Origin: Clostridia bacterium
GTDB taxonomy: Bacteria > Bacillota > Clostridia > Oscillospirales > CAG-272
Assembly (NCBI GenBank): GCA_900767415.1
Contig: CAAFYZ010000030.1
Coordinates: 1-23,525 of the forward strand
Reading direction: 5' to 3'
Length of the DNA: 23,525 nt
Each line of letters begins with the position of its first letter. Positions within the stretch are counted from its first letter, which is position 1. A model generated the notes under the pieces. The model did not search any database. It was not told where the DNA came from and was given only the letters and a program-made list of their open reading frames with translations. The translations under genes and the position numbers were made by a program. Positions 15,469 through 23,377 of the stretch are shown here, piece by piece.

Positions 15469-17724
15469 TCAGACCGTCAGAGGGTTCAGGTCGATGGCGA
15501 GCGTAATTGATTTTTTGTCGGAAAATTCAAGAAGCGTTTCGTGAAAAAGTCTTCTCGTTGTCTTGTTTAGTTTACATTTTGCGACCATTCGCAAGCGGAA
15601 TCGGTCGTTGAGTTTATATACCTGTGCTTCAAAAGGACCGTAGATAACGAACGGATAATTCTTATACGGTTCTTTTTCGAGTTTCCCTTTCAGAAACGCG
15701 GTCAGCTGCTCTGCGGCAAGGAAGAGTTCGTCCTCCCTCTCTGCCGAGAGCGTCATCTGCACCATGTCGCAAAAAGGCGGATAGGAAAGCTCGCGGCGCA
15801 GAGCGATCTCTCCTTCGTAAAAGGCGTCGTAGTCCTGCCTGCAGGCAAGACGGATGATCTCGTTGTCGGGCGAATAAGTCTGTATGACGGCGACGCCGGC
15901 GTCTCCCGCTCTCCCCGCCCGTCCGATGACCTGCGTGAGAAGCGAAAACGTGCGTTCCGACGCTCGGAAATCGCTGATATAAAGAGAGGTGTCCGCGAGG
16001 ACGACGCCGACCAGCGTAACGCGGGGGAAGTCGTGTCCCTTCGTCACCATCTGCGTCCCGAGAAGAATCTCGGCGTGTCCCGCGCGGAAATCTTCCAGCA
16101 TACGGTCATACGCGAATTTTTCTCCCGTGGTATCGGCGTCCATGCGCATGACGCGCATCTCGGGAAGAAATTTCGCAAGGTCGCCTTCCACCCGTTGCGT
16201 ACCGTACCCGAGGTAGGAAAGATGCTCACCCCCGCAGGAAGGACAGACCTTCGGCGGCGGCTCGGTATGCCCGCAAAAGTGGCAGAGCATACGCCCGCCT
16301 CCCCTGCCGGTATGGTAGGTTAGAGAGACCGAACAGCGCGGACAGGTGATGACGTCGCCGCAACTCTTGCAGCTGATCTGACTGTTATAGCCCCGTCGGT
16401 TCAGAAAGAGGATCGCCTGTTTTTTCTTTTCGGCAGTCGAAGAAAGAGACTCCAGAAGGCGGCGGCTGATCGGCGAGGTGTTGCCGAGACGAAGTTCTTC
16501 CCGCATATCCACGATCACCGCCGTCGGAAGACGGGCGCCGCCGTAGCGTTCCCGCAAGGGGATCAAGGTATAAGCCCCTTCTTTCGCCTTGTAAAAACTC
16601 TCTACCGAAGGGGTGGCGGAGGCAAGGAGCATCAGTGCGTGATGCCTCCCCGCGCGGTAGGCGGCAACGTCGCGGGCATGATATTTCGGGTCGCTCTCGG
16701 ATTTGTACGTATGTTCGTGCTCCTCGTCGATGACAATCATGCCGAGATTCGGAATCGGAGAAAAGACGGCGGAGCGGGTGCCGATGACGAGATCGACGGC
16801 GCCCGTACGAATCCTGCGATAGGCGTCCAGCCGTTCTCCCTGCGAGAGAGAGGAATGAATGACGGCGACCCGCTCGCCGTATCGCCGACAGAAAATCTGC
16901 ACGGTCTGCGGCGTCAGGGCGATCTCCGGTACCATCATGATGACCGTCTTCCCGAGAGAGAGCGTGCGGTCGATAAGACGCATGATGACCTGTGTCTTCC
17001 CGCTGCCCGTGATACCGTACAGAAGGGCGGCGCGGGGGGCGTCCTCGCAAAGAAGTTTTTCTGCCGTCCGATAGGCAGTCTCCTGTGCGTCGCTAAGCAG
17101 GATCTCTGCGGTGTCCCTCTCCTTTGCCAGAGCCGCATACGGGTTGCGGATCTCCTCCTCCGTATCCATGCGGAGGATCCCCTTCTCCGTCAGAGCGGAA
17201 AGGTGAGCCGGCGTAACGGCGGGGAGGGCGCGCAGAAGTTCGCCGTCCGCCTCGCCGATCGGCAAAAGATATTCGAGAACCCGCCGCTGTCCTTCGCTCC
17301 GGATCCCGGCGCGCCCCTTGGCGGCGAGAAGGGAGGTTATCTCTTCTGCGGTGCGTGCGAGCGCGTAACGCTTCCGATAACGGATATTGGGAATCTCGGT
17401 CATCGCCCCCGGCGGGAGAACGGTGCGTACCGCCTCACCGAGCGTGCAGAGAGTATATTCCTTCAGAAACAGACAGAGCCCGAGCATCTCCTCATCGAGA
17501 GAGTAGCGGTCGTCAAGAACCGCCTGCACGGGCTTTGTCCTCGCGCTTTCGGTCGTGTCCTTGACTTTCAGAACCACGCCGAGACGCGTATGATTTGCCG
17601 CACCGAAAGGCACACGCACAAGAGATCCCGGACGGATCTTTTCCGCGAGAGGGGGCGGGCAAAGATAGTCGAACGGACGGTCAAGCGCGTATGGGGCATC
17701 TGTCAGGCAGATCTCGCAATACAT
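15469..17724 (-). CDS. priA: Primosomal protein N', replication-restart helicase PriA
   Basis: The 751-residue superfamily 2 helicase reloads the replisome at stalled forks. The N-terminal DNA-binding domain (about 1-200) precedes Walker A GITGSGKT (237-244), DEEH (333-336) and the SAT-like LASATPS motif. The zinc-binding insertion carries eight cysteines (452, 455, 461, 464, 481, 484, 494, 497), and the second helicase half has VIGRAGRAG. GGAGGAG precedes the ATG. coaBC, which often lies between rpoZ and priA in Firmicutes, is absent: the rpoZ stop is 27 bp upstream. Confidence 0.97.
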   Translation of the reverse strand: MYCEICLTDAPYALDRPFDYLCPPPLAEKIRPGSLVRVPFGAANHTRLGVVLKVKDTTESARTKPVQAVLDDRYSLDEEMLGLCLFLKEYTLCTLGEAVRTVLPPGAMTEIPNIRYRKRYALARTAEEITSLLAAKGRAGIRSEGQRRVLEYLLPIGEADGELLRALPAVTPAHLSALTEKGILRMDTEEEIRNPYAALAKERDTAEILLSDAQETAYRTAEKLLCEDAPRAALLYGITGSGKTQVIMRLIDRTLSLGKTVIMMVPEIALTPQTVQIFCRRYGERVAVIHSSLSQGERLDAYRRIRTGAVDLVIGTRSAVFSPIPNLGMIVIDEEHEHTYKSESDPKYHARDVAAYRAGRHHALMLLASATPSVESFYKAKEGAYTLIPLRERYGGARLPTAVIVDMREELRLGNTSPISRRLLESLSSTAEKKKQAILFLNRRGYNSQISCKSCGDVITCPRCSVSLTYHTGRGGGRMLCHFCGHTEPPPKVCPSCGGEHLSYLGYGTQRVEGDLAKFLPEMRVMRMDADTTGEKFAYDRMLEDFRAGHAEILLGTQMVTKGHDFPRVTLVGVVLADTSLYISDFRASERTFSLLTQVIGRAGRAGDAGVAVIQTYSPDNEIIRLACRQDYDAFYEGEIALRRELSYPPFCDMVQMTLSAEREDELFLAAEQLTAFLKGKLEKEPYKNYPFVIYGPFEAQVYKLNDRFRLRMVAKCKLNKTTRRLFHETLLEFSDKKSITLAIDLNPLTV

Positions 17725-17751
17725 TCTTCTCCTCCGTTCTCTGATGGGTGA

Positions 17752-18021
17752 TTATTCCGCGGCGGCAGGGTGATGAATACGGAATCTTCCGTCCTGCAGT
17801 CTCGCGATGGCGATCTTGACCGCCTTCTGATCCTTGTATTCGGGATCGATCAATGCGGACAGGGGCTTATCCGTCTCGCGGTTGTCGATCAGCCGCTGTG
17901 CTCTCGCACGCATGGCAACATACTCGTCGGTGACGATACGCGCACACTTTGCGACGGCGACAACCAACTCGTAGCGGTTGAATTCTCCCTTTGTCAGCTC
18001 TTCGATGGTGGGATAAATCAT
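17752..18021 (-). CDS. rpoZ: RNA polymerase omega subunit
   Basis: The 89-residue product matches RpoZ, a small subunit that helps assemble RNA polymerase. FNRYELVVAVAKCAR and the KPLSALIDPEYKDQKAVKIAI region are typical. The start is placed at 18021 (MIYPTIEEL) because GGAG (18028-18031) is 6 nt upstream. The in-frame ATG at 18033 overlaps this SD and is unlikely. It sits between remA and priA; gmk, normally next to rpoZ, is missing. Confidence 0.92.
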   Translation of the reverse strand: MIYPTIEELTKGEFNRYELVVAVAKCARIVTDEYVAMRARAQRLIDNRETDKPLSALIDPEYKDQKAVKIAIARLQDGRFRIHHPAAAE

Positions 18022-18088
18022 ACAATACTCCATTCTGCCGCCCGCAGGCGGTCATATAAATTGTTCTGGTGTTATCGGGACGGGAGGT

Positions 18089-18373
18089 TTACTTTCCGTC
18101 CTCGTCCTCTTCCTCTTCGGCATCGTCGTCATCGTCATCGTCGTCCGACAGACGGTTGGTAATCGTCTCCGCCTGAATGGCGGAAAGAATGACGTGCTCG
18201 GAATCGGTGATGATCACCGCACGGGTGCGCCTGCCGCAGGAGACATCGATGATGCGGTTGTCTTCCTTCGCGTCCTGCACAAGCCGTTTGATCGGTGCGG
18301 AATCGGGACTGGCGATCGCGACGATACGCCCCGCCGATACCATATTGCCGAAACCGATATTGATAAACTTCAT
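18089..18373 (-). CDS. remA: RemA/DUF370-family regulatory protein with an acidic tail
   Basis: Residues 1-75 are a complete DUF370/RemA domain (INIGFGNMVSAGRIVAI, SAPIKRLVQDAK, GRRTRAVIITDSEHVILSA). In B. subtilis RemA is a DNA-binding activator of matrix genes; in other Firmicutes its role is little known. After TNRLS the protein ends in eight aspartates followed by AEEEEDEDGK, about 18 residues of almost pure acid that usual family members lack. The tail is encoded by GAC/GAT repeats at about 18095-18150. A moderate SD (AAGGA) precedes the ATG. The order yicC-remA-rpoZ is conserved except for the absence of gmk. Confidence 0.9.
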   Translation of the reverse strand: MKFINIGFGNMVSAGRIVAIASPDSAPIKRLVQDAKEDNRIIDVSCGRRTRAVIITDSEHVILSAIQAETITNRLSDDDDDDDDAEEEEDEDGK

Positions 18374-18406
18374 GACTGTTTTCCTTTTCTCCGCCGACGG
18401 CGGGAT

Positions 18407-19294
18407 TTATTCGATGTTCTGCACCTGCTCGCGGATCTTCTCAAGCTCGCCCTTGATACCGACGACGATCTTCGCGATCTCGGCGTTGTTCGCCTTCGAG
18501 CCGATGGTGTTGGTCTCGCGGTTCATCTCCTGCATCAGAAAATCCAGTTTTCTGCCCGAGGGCTCGGGCAGGGCGGCAATATCGGAGAAGGCGTCGAAAT
18601 GCGAGCGGAGACGGACGATCTCCTCATCGATCGCAATCTTGTCGGCAAACAGCGCACATTCGGTCAGAAGACGGTTCTCGTCTGCCGCAATGCCGTTTTC
18701 GCCGAGAAGCGTGCGCAGGCGCGCTTCCAGCCTCTCCCGATAGCCGACGGTATCTTCCGCGCTGATTTTTTCGATCTCTGCGACATAGGCGCGCACGATC
18801 CCGATTTTCTTTTTCATATCCTCCGCCGCGCGCTCGCCTTCTGCCGTACGCATGGCGACATATCCGGCGATCGCCTCGTCGAGGACGGGGCGGATCTCCT
18901 CCCACGCCTCCGAAAGGTCGGCATCTTCTCTCTTCGTGCGGAAGACGGCGGGATTCTCCGCCACACGCATCACGGAGATGTCGTCGGCAAGTCCGTATTC
19001 GTCCCGCAGACGATAAAGTGCGGCGAGGTATCCCCCGAGATACGCCTCGTCCAGAAGAACCTGCCTGCCGTCCGCCGCGTGCTCTTCGATCGTAACGTAG
19101 ACGTCGATCTTCGCACGGGAAACGGCGTTTTTACGCAGGTGATTCTTGATTTTTTCTTCGAGAAAGAGATAGGCGTGAGGAATCTTCACCGTGCAGTCGA
19201 AGAAGCGGGAGTTCACGCTCCGCAGTTCTACGGTGATGTCGCGGTTCTCCCCCTCGCGCTTTGCCCGCCCGAAGGCGGTCATGCTTTTCATCAT
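18407..19294 (-). CDS. YicC/YloC-type endoribonuclease
   Basis: The 295-residue product matches the YicC family (YicC N-terminal and DUF1732 domains), whose members have endoribonuclease activity. The N-terminus KSMTAFGRAKRE and the C-terminal LMQEMNRETNTIGSKANN are diagnostic. GGAG lies 8 nt before tandem ATG codons, so the start could be one codon later. It lies directly upstream of remA, as in B. subtilis, and 18 bp after nrdR. Confidence 0.95.
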   Translation of the reverse strand: MMKSMTAFGRAKREGENRDITVELRSVNSRFFDCTVKIPHAYLFLEEKIKNHLRKNAVSRAKIDVYVTIEEHAADGRQVLLDEAYLGGYLAALYRLRDEYGLADDISVMRVAENPAVFRTKREDADLSEAWEEIRPVLDEAIAGYVAMRTAEGERAAEDMKKKIGIVRAYVAEIEKISAEDTVGYRERLEARLRTLLGENGIAADENRLLTECALFADKIAIDEEIVRLRSHFDAFSDIAALPEPSGRKLDFLMQEMNRETNTIGSKANNAEIAKIVVGIKGELEKIREQVQNIE

Positions 19295-19312
19295 AACGGG
19301 TTCTCCGTCGGG

Positions 19313-19843
19313 TCAGGTGCCGGCTTTCGGCTTCCCCTCCCCGTTTTCTGTTGTTTTTTCGTCCTTTTGCTCCGCGGCGGTCTTTTTGACCCGTCTGCCG
19401 CGTCCTTTGTTCAGCGAGCGGATCTCTTCCATGAAGGAATCGATGTCGGTAAACTCGCGGTACACCGACGCAAAGCGGATATAGGACACGATGTCGATGT
19501 CGCGCAGACGCTTCAGCACCATCTCGCCGATATCGTGCGAGCTGACCTCGTTGACGATGGAATTCTGAAGTTCCGCCTCGATCGACGCGGCGATCTCCTC
19601 GGCGTTTACCGGTCGCTTCTGACAGGCGCGCTGTATGCCGAGCATCAGTTTATGCTTGTCGAAAAACTCATGTTTTCCGCTCCGCTTCACCACGTCGATG
19701 GGGACGGTATCCACGACCTCGTAGGTCGTAAACCGCTTTCCGCACATGGGGCACTCACGCCGACGCTTAATGCTGGCATCGTCGTCCACGGGACGGGAAT
19801 CCAGCACGCGGGAATCACGATAATTGCAAACCGGACACTTCAT
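19313..19843 (-). CDS. nrdR: Transcriptional repressor NrdR
   Basis: The 176-residue protein is NrdR, the nucleotide-sensing repressor of ribonucleotide reductase genes. A zinc ribbon (C3, C6, C31, C34) precedes an ATP-cone domain (about 49-139, VVKRSGKHEFFDKHKL). The C-terminal tail beyond residue 148 is a lysine-rich extension of about 25 residues, longer than the usual 150-residue protein. The SD GAGGAG lies 6 nt before the ATG. It is the first gene of the long minus-strand cluster. No paired NrdR boxes are obvious in its own promoter. Confidence 0.97.
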   Translation of the reverse strand: MKCPVCNYRDSRVLDSRPVDDDASIKRRRECPMCGKRFTTYEVVDTVPIDVVKRSGKHEFFDKHKLMLGIQRACQKRPVNAEEIAASIEAELQNSIVNEVSSHDIGEMVLKRLRDIDIVSYIRFASVYREFTDIDSFMEEIRSLNKGRGRRVKKTAAEQKDEKTTENGEGKPKAGT

Positions 19844-19884
19844 ATAACGCTCCTCGGAGAAAATCCTTTCCTTTGCTTCGTTAC

Positions 19885-19913
19885 ATTATAGCACAAAAAT
19901 ATAAAAAAGTAAA
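19885..19913 (-). promoter_or_regulatory. Promoter upstream of nrdR and the long cluster
   Basis: TTTACT (19908-19913), a 17-bp AT-rich spacer and TATAAT (19885-19890) lie on the minus strand, 42 bp from the ATG. The -35 ends 6 bp past the stop codon of the upstream PAP2 gene. Confidence 0.65.
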
Positions 19914-19919
19914 GGGGTT

Positions 19920-20948
19920 TTATAAATTTTTGCCGTCGGTGCCGTCGGGCGGGCATACGTCCTCCGCCTTCCGCTTTCCGCAAAAAAGCGAAGCGACCCG
20001 CGTGCCGAAGCGGTCAAGCGGCGCGCACGTCCACTTGGCAAAGTGCGAAAACGTGAGAGGATACACGACCCCGGCAAATGCGACGACCAGAAAATAACGG
20101 ACGACGCGGGCGACCCCGACGTTCCCGAAACAGAGAAATTCCAGCGGGACTTTCAGCCCGGCTTTCAGCAGCAGGACGGCGGCAAGTCCGATGAGGAGTT
20201 CGGCGACTCTCGCATACCACCTGCCCCCGACGGAAAAATTCAGCCGACGGTTGTCAAGAAACCAAGTAAAGGCGATCCCGATCGCCGCGCCGTGCAGTGC
20301 CAGAGAATTGGAACGCGCGCTCGCGAGGTTCGCGGCATCCGCCGCGCCGTCGGGCAGAAGGTGGGTATAGAGGACGAGTGCCCCGGAAAAAATCCAGCCG
20401 GCAAGGGCAAAATACGGCATAGCCGCACGGTATTTCGCCTCGTCCGTGAAAAAGGGTCGGAGGAAAAACACGAGTGCCAGAGCGATGACGAAAGAGACCG
20501 AGACGTCAAGGGGCGTATGTACGCCGAGATACATACGGGAAACGGCGACAAGGAGAATCAGCGCGGAAAGAAGAAAAACGGGGCGGAGACGATGCCGCCG
20601 CGTATAATCGTAGGCGGCCATCGCGCCGAAGGTACCCGTCGCGTTCTGCGTATGCCCGGAGGGGAAGGAATACCCCGTCGCCTCCGCCCGCGCGCTCTCG
20701 ACAATCGTAAAGTTCGGGTCTTTTACCCACGGACGCGGAATCTTAAATATCAGTTTTAACGCCTGATTGAGAAGCGTGCCGAAAAGTCCCGTGAAGAAAA
20801 TATAATACCCTTCTTTCTTGTCCACGCACCAGAATACCGCGATGGCAAGAACCAAAAAGAGGGTCTCTCCGCCGAGAAACGTGATGACGGAAAACAGAAA
20901 ATCGCACACGGGATTGCGGATGCTCTCAAAAAAATAAAGCAGTTGCAT
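19920..20948 (-). CDS. PAP2-superfamily membrane phosphatase
   Basis: The 342-residue polytopic membrane protein carries all three PAP2 acid-phosphatase motifs: K65-x6-R72-P73 (KLIFKIPRP), PSGH (96-99) and SR-x5-H-x3-D (S137, R138, H144, D148). The core spans about 1-165. A further 175 residues contain more membrane helices, longer than a minimal PAP2 protein. Substrates in the family are lipid phosphates such as undecaprenyl diphosphate or phosphatidic acid; the exact one cannot be told. GAGAGG lies a few bases before the ATG. I see no clear promoter in the 123 bp upstream, so read-through from the isomerase gene is possible. Confidence 0.9.
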   Translation of the reverse strand: MQLLYFFESIRNPVCDFLFSVITFLGGETLFLVLAIAVFWCVDKKEGYYIFFTGLFGTLLNQALKLIFKIPRPWVKDPNFTIVESARAEATGYSFPSGHTQNATGTFGAMAAYDYTRRHRLRPVFLLSALILLVAVSRMYLGVHTPLDVSVSFVIALALVFFLRPFFTDEAKYRAAMPYFALAGWIFSGALVLYTHLLPDGAADAANLASARSNSLALHGAAIGIAFTWFLDNRRLNFSVGGRWYARVAELLIGLAAVLLLKAGLKVPLEFLCFGNVGVARVVRYFLVVAFAGVVYPLTFSHFAKWTCAPLDRFGTRVASLFCGKRKAEDVCPPDGTDGKNL

Positions 20949-21034
20949 AATGACCTCTCGTCGTGTTTTTATGTTGAATATGGGAAGAAATCTTTACAAT
21001 TCTCGTCTTTTTTCGAGAAAACAGAAAATGGAAC

Positions 21035-21062
21035 GGGCGGAATCCCCTTCGGAATTCCGCCC
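21035..21062 (-). terminator. Probable terminator after the aspS-isomerase operon
   Basis: GGGCGGAAT (21035-21043) pairs with ATTCCGCCC (21054-21062), 10 bp past the isomerase stop. The following minus-strand RNA is U-rich but broken (CATTTTCTGTTTTCTC), so stopping may be partial. A second hairpin, TTCTCG/CGAGAA (21000-21019), follows. Confidence 0.55.
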
Positions 21063-21071
21063 CCCATATCG

Positions 21072-21713
21072 TCACTCTGCGAGGATTTTCTTCACGCAAT
21101 CCACGATGCGCGCGTCCTTCGCATTCGCGAAGAAGAGCTCCCGGAAGCGGGGACCGGCGACGGCTCCCTTCACAAGATCGCGATCGAGATGTTCCAGAAT
21201 ATAGACGATGTCGTTGTGTGTCACTTTTTTGACTTCGTCGAGGATCTTTTTGTTTCTCTGCTCGGGGACGGCTCTCTCGCGGGGATAGCCGAGCCCCCAT
21301 TCGGAAACGAAGAGTTTCTCAAAGACGTACTGAAGGTTCAGCTCGCACCCCCAGCCCCAACCTTTGGCAAACGGGAGGGCGATGGCGTTGCCGTTGTTCA
21401 CCTGCGTGAACTGATAGGCATCGGTGGGGTCGACGACGTGTCCGCAGAGGACACCGGGGAATGCGTTGCACGCGAGCATCGCGCCCTCGCCCGTGCCGCA
21501 GCCGGTGATGACGAGATCGGCGGCACCGGAATTCAGAAGAATGGCGGAAAGAATACCGATCTGCACATACGTCAGCTGTTCTTTATCTTCGGCGGAATAC
21601 ATACCGTAGTTATCGACGGTGTGCCCCATCGGAAGAACGACCTTTTTCAGCGTCTCTTCGATCAGAGCGTTCTTCGCCGCCTGACTGTTTTCGTTGATCA
21701 ATGCGATTCTCAT
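21072..21713 (-). CDS. RpiB/LacA/LacB-family sugar-phosphate isomerase, atypical
   Basis: The 213-residue product belongs to the RpiB/LacAB fold by its core VITGCGTGEGAMLACNAFPG, where C72 and the following GTG match the RpiB catalytic cysteine and phosphate loop. It differs from true RpiB. The N-terminal substrate motif (usually DHAG) reads NENSQ, the RQHN-type histidine is replaced in TQVNNGNAI, and the protein is about 60 residues longer, with a GWGWGCELN segment and a helical tail. The substrate is therefore uncertain; ribose-5-phosphate isomerase should not be assumed. A strong SD (AAGGAGA) precedes the ATG. It follows aspS by 23 bp and is probably co-transcribed with it. Confidence 0.85.
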   Translation of the reverse strand: MRIALINENSQAAKNALIEETLKKVVLPMGHTVDNYGMYSAEDKEQLTYVQIGILSAILLNSGAADLVITGCGTGEGAMLACNAFPGVLCGHVVDPTDAYQFTQVNNGNAIALPFAKGWGWGCELNLQYVFEKLFVSEWGLGYPRERAVPEQRNKKILDEVKKVTHNDIVYILEHLDRDLVKGAVAGPRFRELFFANAKDARIVDCVKKILAE

Positions 21714-21736
21714 AAAATATCTCCTTTTCGGTTGAA

Positions 21737-23023
21737 TTACGGGGTAAGACGGTTGGGACCTCGGAAGAGGAACTCCGCCTCCTTGATGGAAAGTCCGAGG
21801 AAGAGCATGGTCAGGCGGTCAACGCCGAGACCGAAGCCGCCGTGCGGCGGGCAACCGTACTTGAAAAACTGAAGGTAGAACTCGACGTCTTTGGCAAGTC
21901 CCTTCTCTTCCGCCTGCTTTTTCAGCACTTCGTACCGATGCTCTCTCTGCGCACCGGTGGTGATCTCCACACCGCGCCAGATGAGGTCGTATCCCTGCGG
22001 CACGCCGTTTTCGTCACGCATATGATAGAAGGCGCGTTCTTTGGCGTCGTAATCGGTGATGAAGAGGAATTCGTGCCCGAACTTCTCTTCACAGAGTTTT
22101 TTCGTCAGCCGCTCGGCATCGGTGGTCAGGTCGCCTTTCATGGCGTCGGGGACGGTATAGCCGTACCGCTCTTCAAGCTCGCGGTAGACGTCGGCAAGTT
22201 TCATTCTCGGGAACGGGAGGGTCGGAACGATGACCTCCTGCCCGAACAGCTCGCGGATCTTATCGCCGTGCGCATCCTTCACACGCTTCAGCGCATAAGC
22301 GAGAAGCTCTTCTTCCATCTTCATGACGTCTTCGACGCCGTCGATGTAGGAAAACTCAAGATCGAAGCCGGTAAACTCGGTCGCGTGCTTATTGGTATAG
22401 GATTTCTCCGCGCGGAAGACGGGACCCGACTCGAAAATGCGCTCCAGCCCCGCCGCCATCGCCATCTGCTTATAGAACTGGGGCGACTGGGCAAGATATG
22501 CCTTGGTATCGAAATATTTGACCTCAAAAACATCGGAGCCCGATTCGCTCGCGGCACCGATGAGTTTCGGCGTATGGATCTCGACAAAACGACGCTCGAG
22601 CAAAAATTCGCGCAGGGCGGCGACAAGGGTCGTCTGCATCTGCATCATCAGGTGATTCTGATCCCGACGCAGGTCGATCCAGCGGTAGTCCATGCGGCAG
22701 TCAATGTCGGAGTCGTCCTTGATCGGCAGAGCGTCGGCGAGCGACTCGATCTTCATCGTATCGGGCAAAAGCTCGATCCCGCCCATCTTCACGTATTCGT
22801 TGTTGACGACCTCGCCTTCGACGGTAATGACCGACTGAAGGGTCAGCTGATCGACGATCGCGGCGAGTTCTTCGGATTTTTCCTTCTCCACCGTGATCTG
22901 GAGTTTTCCCGTGATATCCTTCAGAACGATGAATGCCATCGTCCTCTTATTCCGCAATTTATCCACGAAGCCCTGTACTTTGTGTCTGCCGGGCGTCACG
23001 TCCCCGATATAAGTGCGTTCCAT
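21737..23023 (-). CDS. aspS: Archaeal-type aspartyl-tRNA synthetase, possibly non-discriminating
   Basis: The 428-residue class IIb synthetase has an N-terminal OB-fold anticodon-binding domain (about 12-95) and a catalytic domain with motif 1 around RWIDLRR, AQSPQFYKQM, motif 2 FRAEKSYTNKH and motif 3 GFGLGVDRL. QSPQFYKQ marks it as AspRS rather than AsnRS. At 428 residues and without the bacterial GAD insertion, it is the archaeal/eukaryotic type. Such enzymes in Clostridia often charge both tRNA-Asp and tRNA-Asn, with GatCAB completing Asn-tRNA; that is inference, since gatCAB is not in the window. It has its own promoter and a short leader with no T-box. Confidence 0.93.
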   Translation of the reverse strand: MERTYIGDVTPGRHKVQGFVDKLRNKRTMAFIVLKDITGKLQITVEKEKSEELAAIVDQLTLQSVITVEGEVVNNEYVKMGGIELLPDTMKIESLADALPIKDDSDIDCRMDYRWIDLRRDQNHLMMQMQTTLVAALREFLLERRFVEIHTPKLIGAASESGSDVFEVKYFDTKAYLAQSPQFYKQMAMAAGLERIFESGPVFRAEKSYTNKHATEFTGFDLEFSYIDGVEDVMKMEEELLAYALKRVKDAHGDKIRELFGQEVIVPTLPFPRMKLADVYRELEERYGYTVPDAMKGDLTTDAERLTKKLCEEKFGHEFLFITDYDAKERAFYHMRDENGVPQGYDLIWRGVEITTGAQREHRYEVLKKQAEEKGLAKDVEFYLQFFKYGCPPHGGFGLGVDRLTMLFLGLSIKEAEFLFRGPNRLTP

Positions 23024-23068
23024 AATCCTGTCCTTTCAAAAAGAACGTAAAGCGTTCAGAATATAATC

Positions 23069-23097
23069 ATTATAGAAGATTCCGCGGGAAAAGTCAA
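23069..23097 (-). promoter_or_regulatory. Sigma-A promoter of aspS
   Basis: TTGACT (23092-23097), a 17-bp spacer and TATAAT (23069-23074) lie on the minus strand. The leader is about 40 nt with a small GAACG/CGTTC hairpin, too short for a T-box riboswitch. Confidence 0.85.
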
Positions 23098-23134
23098 GGG
23101 GGTACGGGAATTTTCGGCATACAGGAGGTCATAG

Positions 23135-23270
23135 AGCGGAAATTATGCGTTTCCGCTTTGAAAACGCCCCCGACATTCCGAAGCATGCCCCTCCTTCGTC
23201 GTTCGTATGACACTACCGATACGAAAGAGCGACGGTATCGCGCCCCTTCCCCCGCGAAAAACGGTTTCGC
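23135..23270. other. Hairpin-rich gap with no gene
   Basis: Between the aspS promoter and the terminator of the last ORF are three hairpins: AGCGGAAA/TTTCCGCT (23135-23157), TTCGTAT/ATACGAA (23202-23225) extended by GTCG/CGAC (23198-23233), and GCGAAA/TTTCGC (23254-23270). No ORF here looks real. It may be a structured RNA or repeat; I recognise no family. Confidence 0.4.
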
Positions 23271-23300
23271 AATACGAAGGATGAAAGAAGAAATATCGTG

Positions 23301-23338
23301 AAAAACCACGTCCGCAAAGCCATGGGACTTTGCGGACG
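23301..23338 (-). terminator. Terminator of the small ORF at the window end
   Basis: CGTCCGCAAAG (23309-23319) pairs with CTTTGCGGACG (23328-23338), an 11-bp stem. On the minus strand it is followed by TGGTTTTT (23301-23308). It lies 40 bp past the small ORF stop, after another small hairpin (CTCCGGA/TCCGGAG, 23344-23361). Confidence 0.8.
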
Positions 23339-23377
23339 CGGTTCTCCGGATTGCTCCGGAGTTCTTCCGGAATCTTT

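Noticed and set aside
18194..19891. 565-codon plus-strand ORF
   Set aside because: It is antisense to remA, yicC and nrdR, each supported by clear motifs.
21842..23050. 402-codon plus-strand ORF
   Set aside because: It is antisense to aspS; no SD, no recognisable domain.
23024..23062. T-box riboswitch in front of aspS
   Set aside because: The predicted leader is only about 40 nt, without the specifier loop or the antiterminator sequence.
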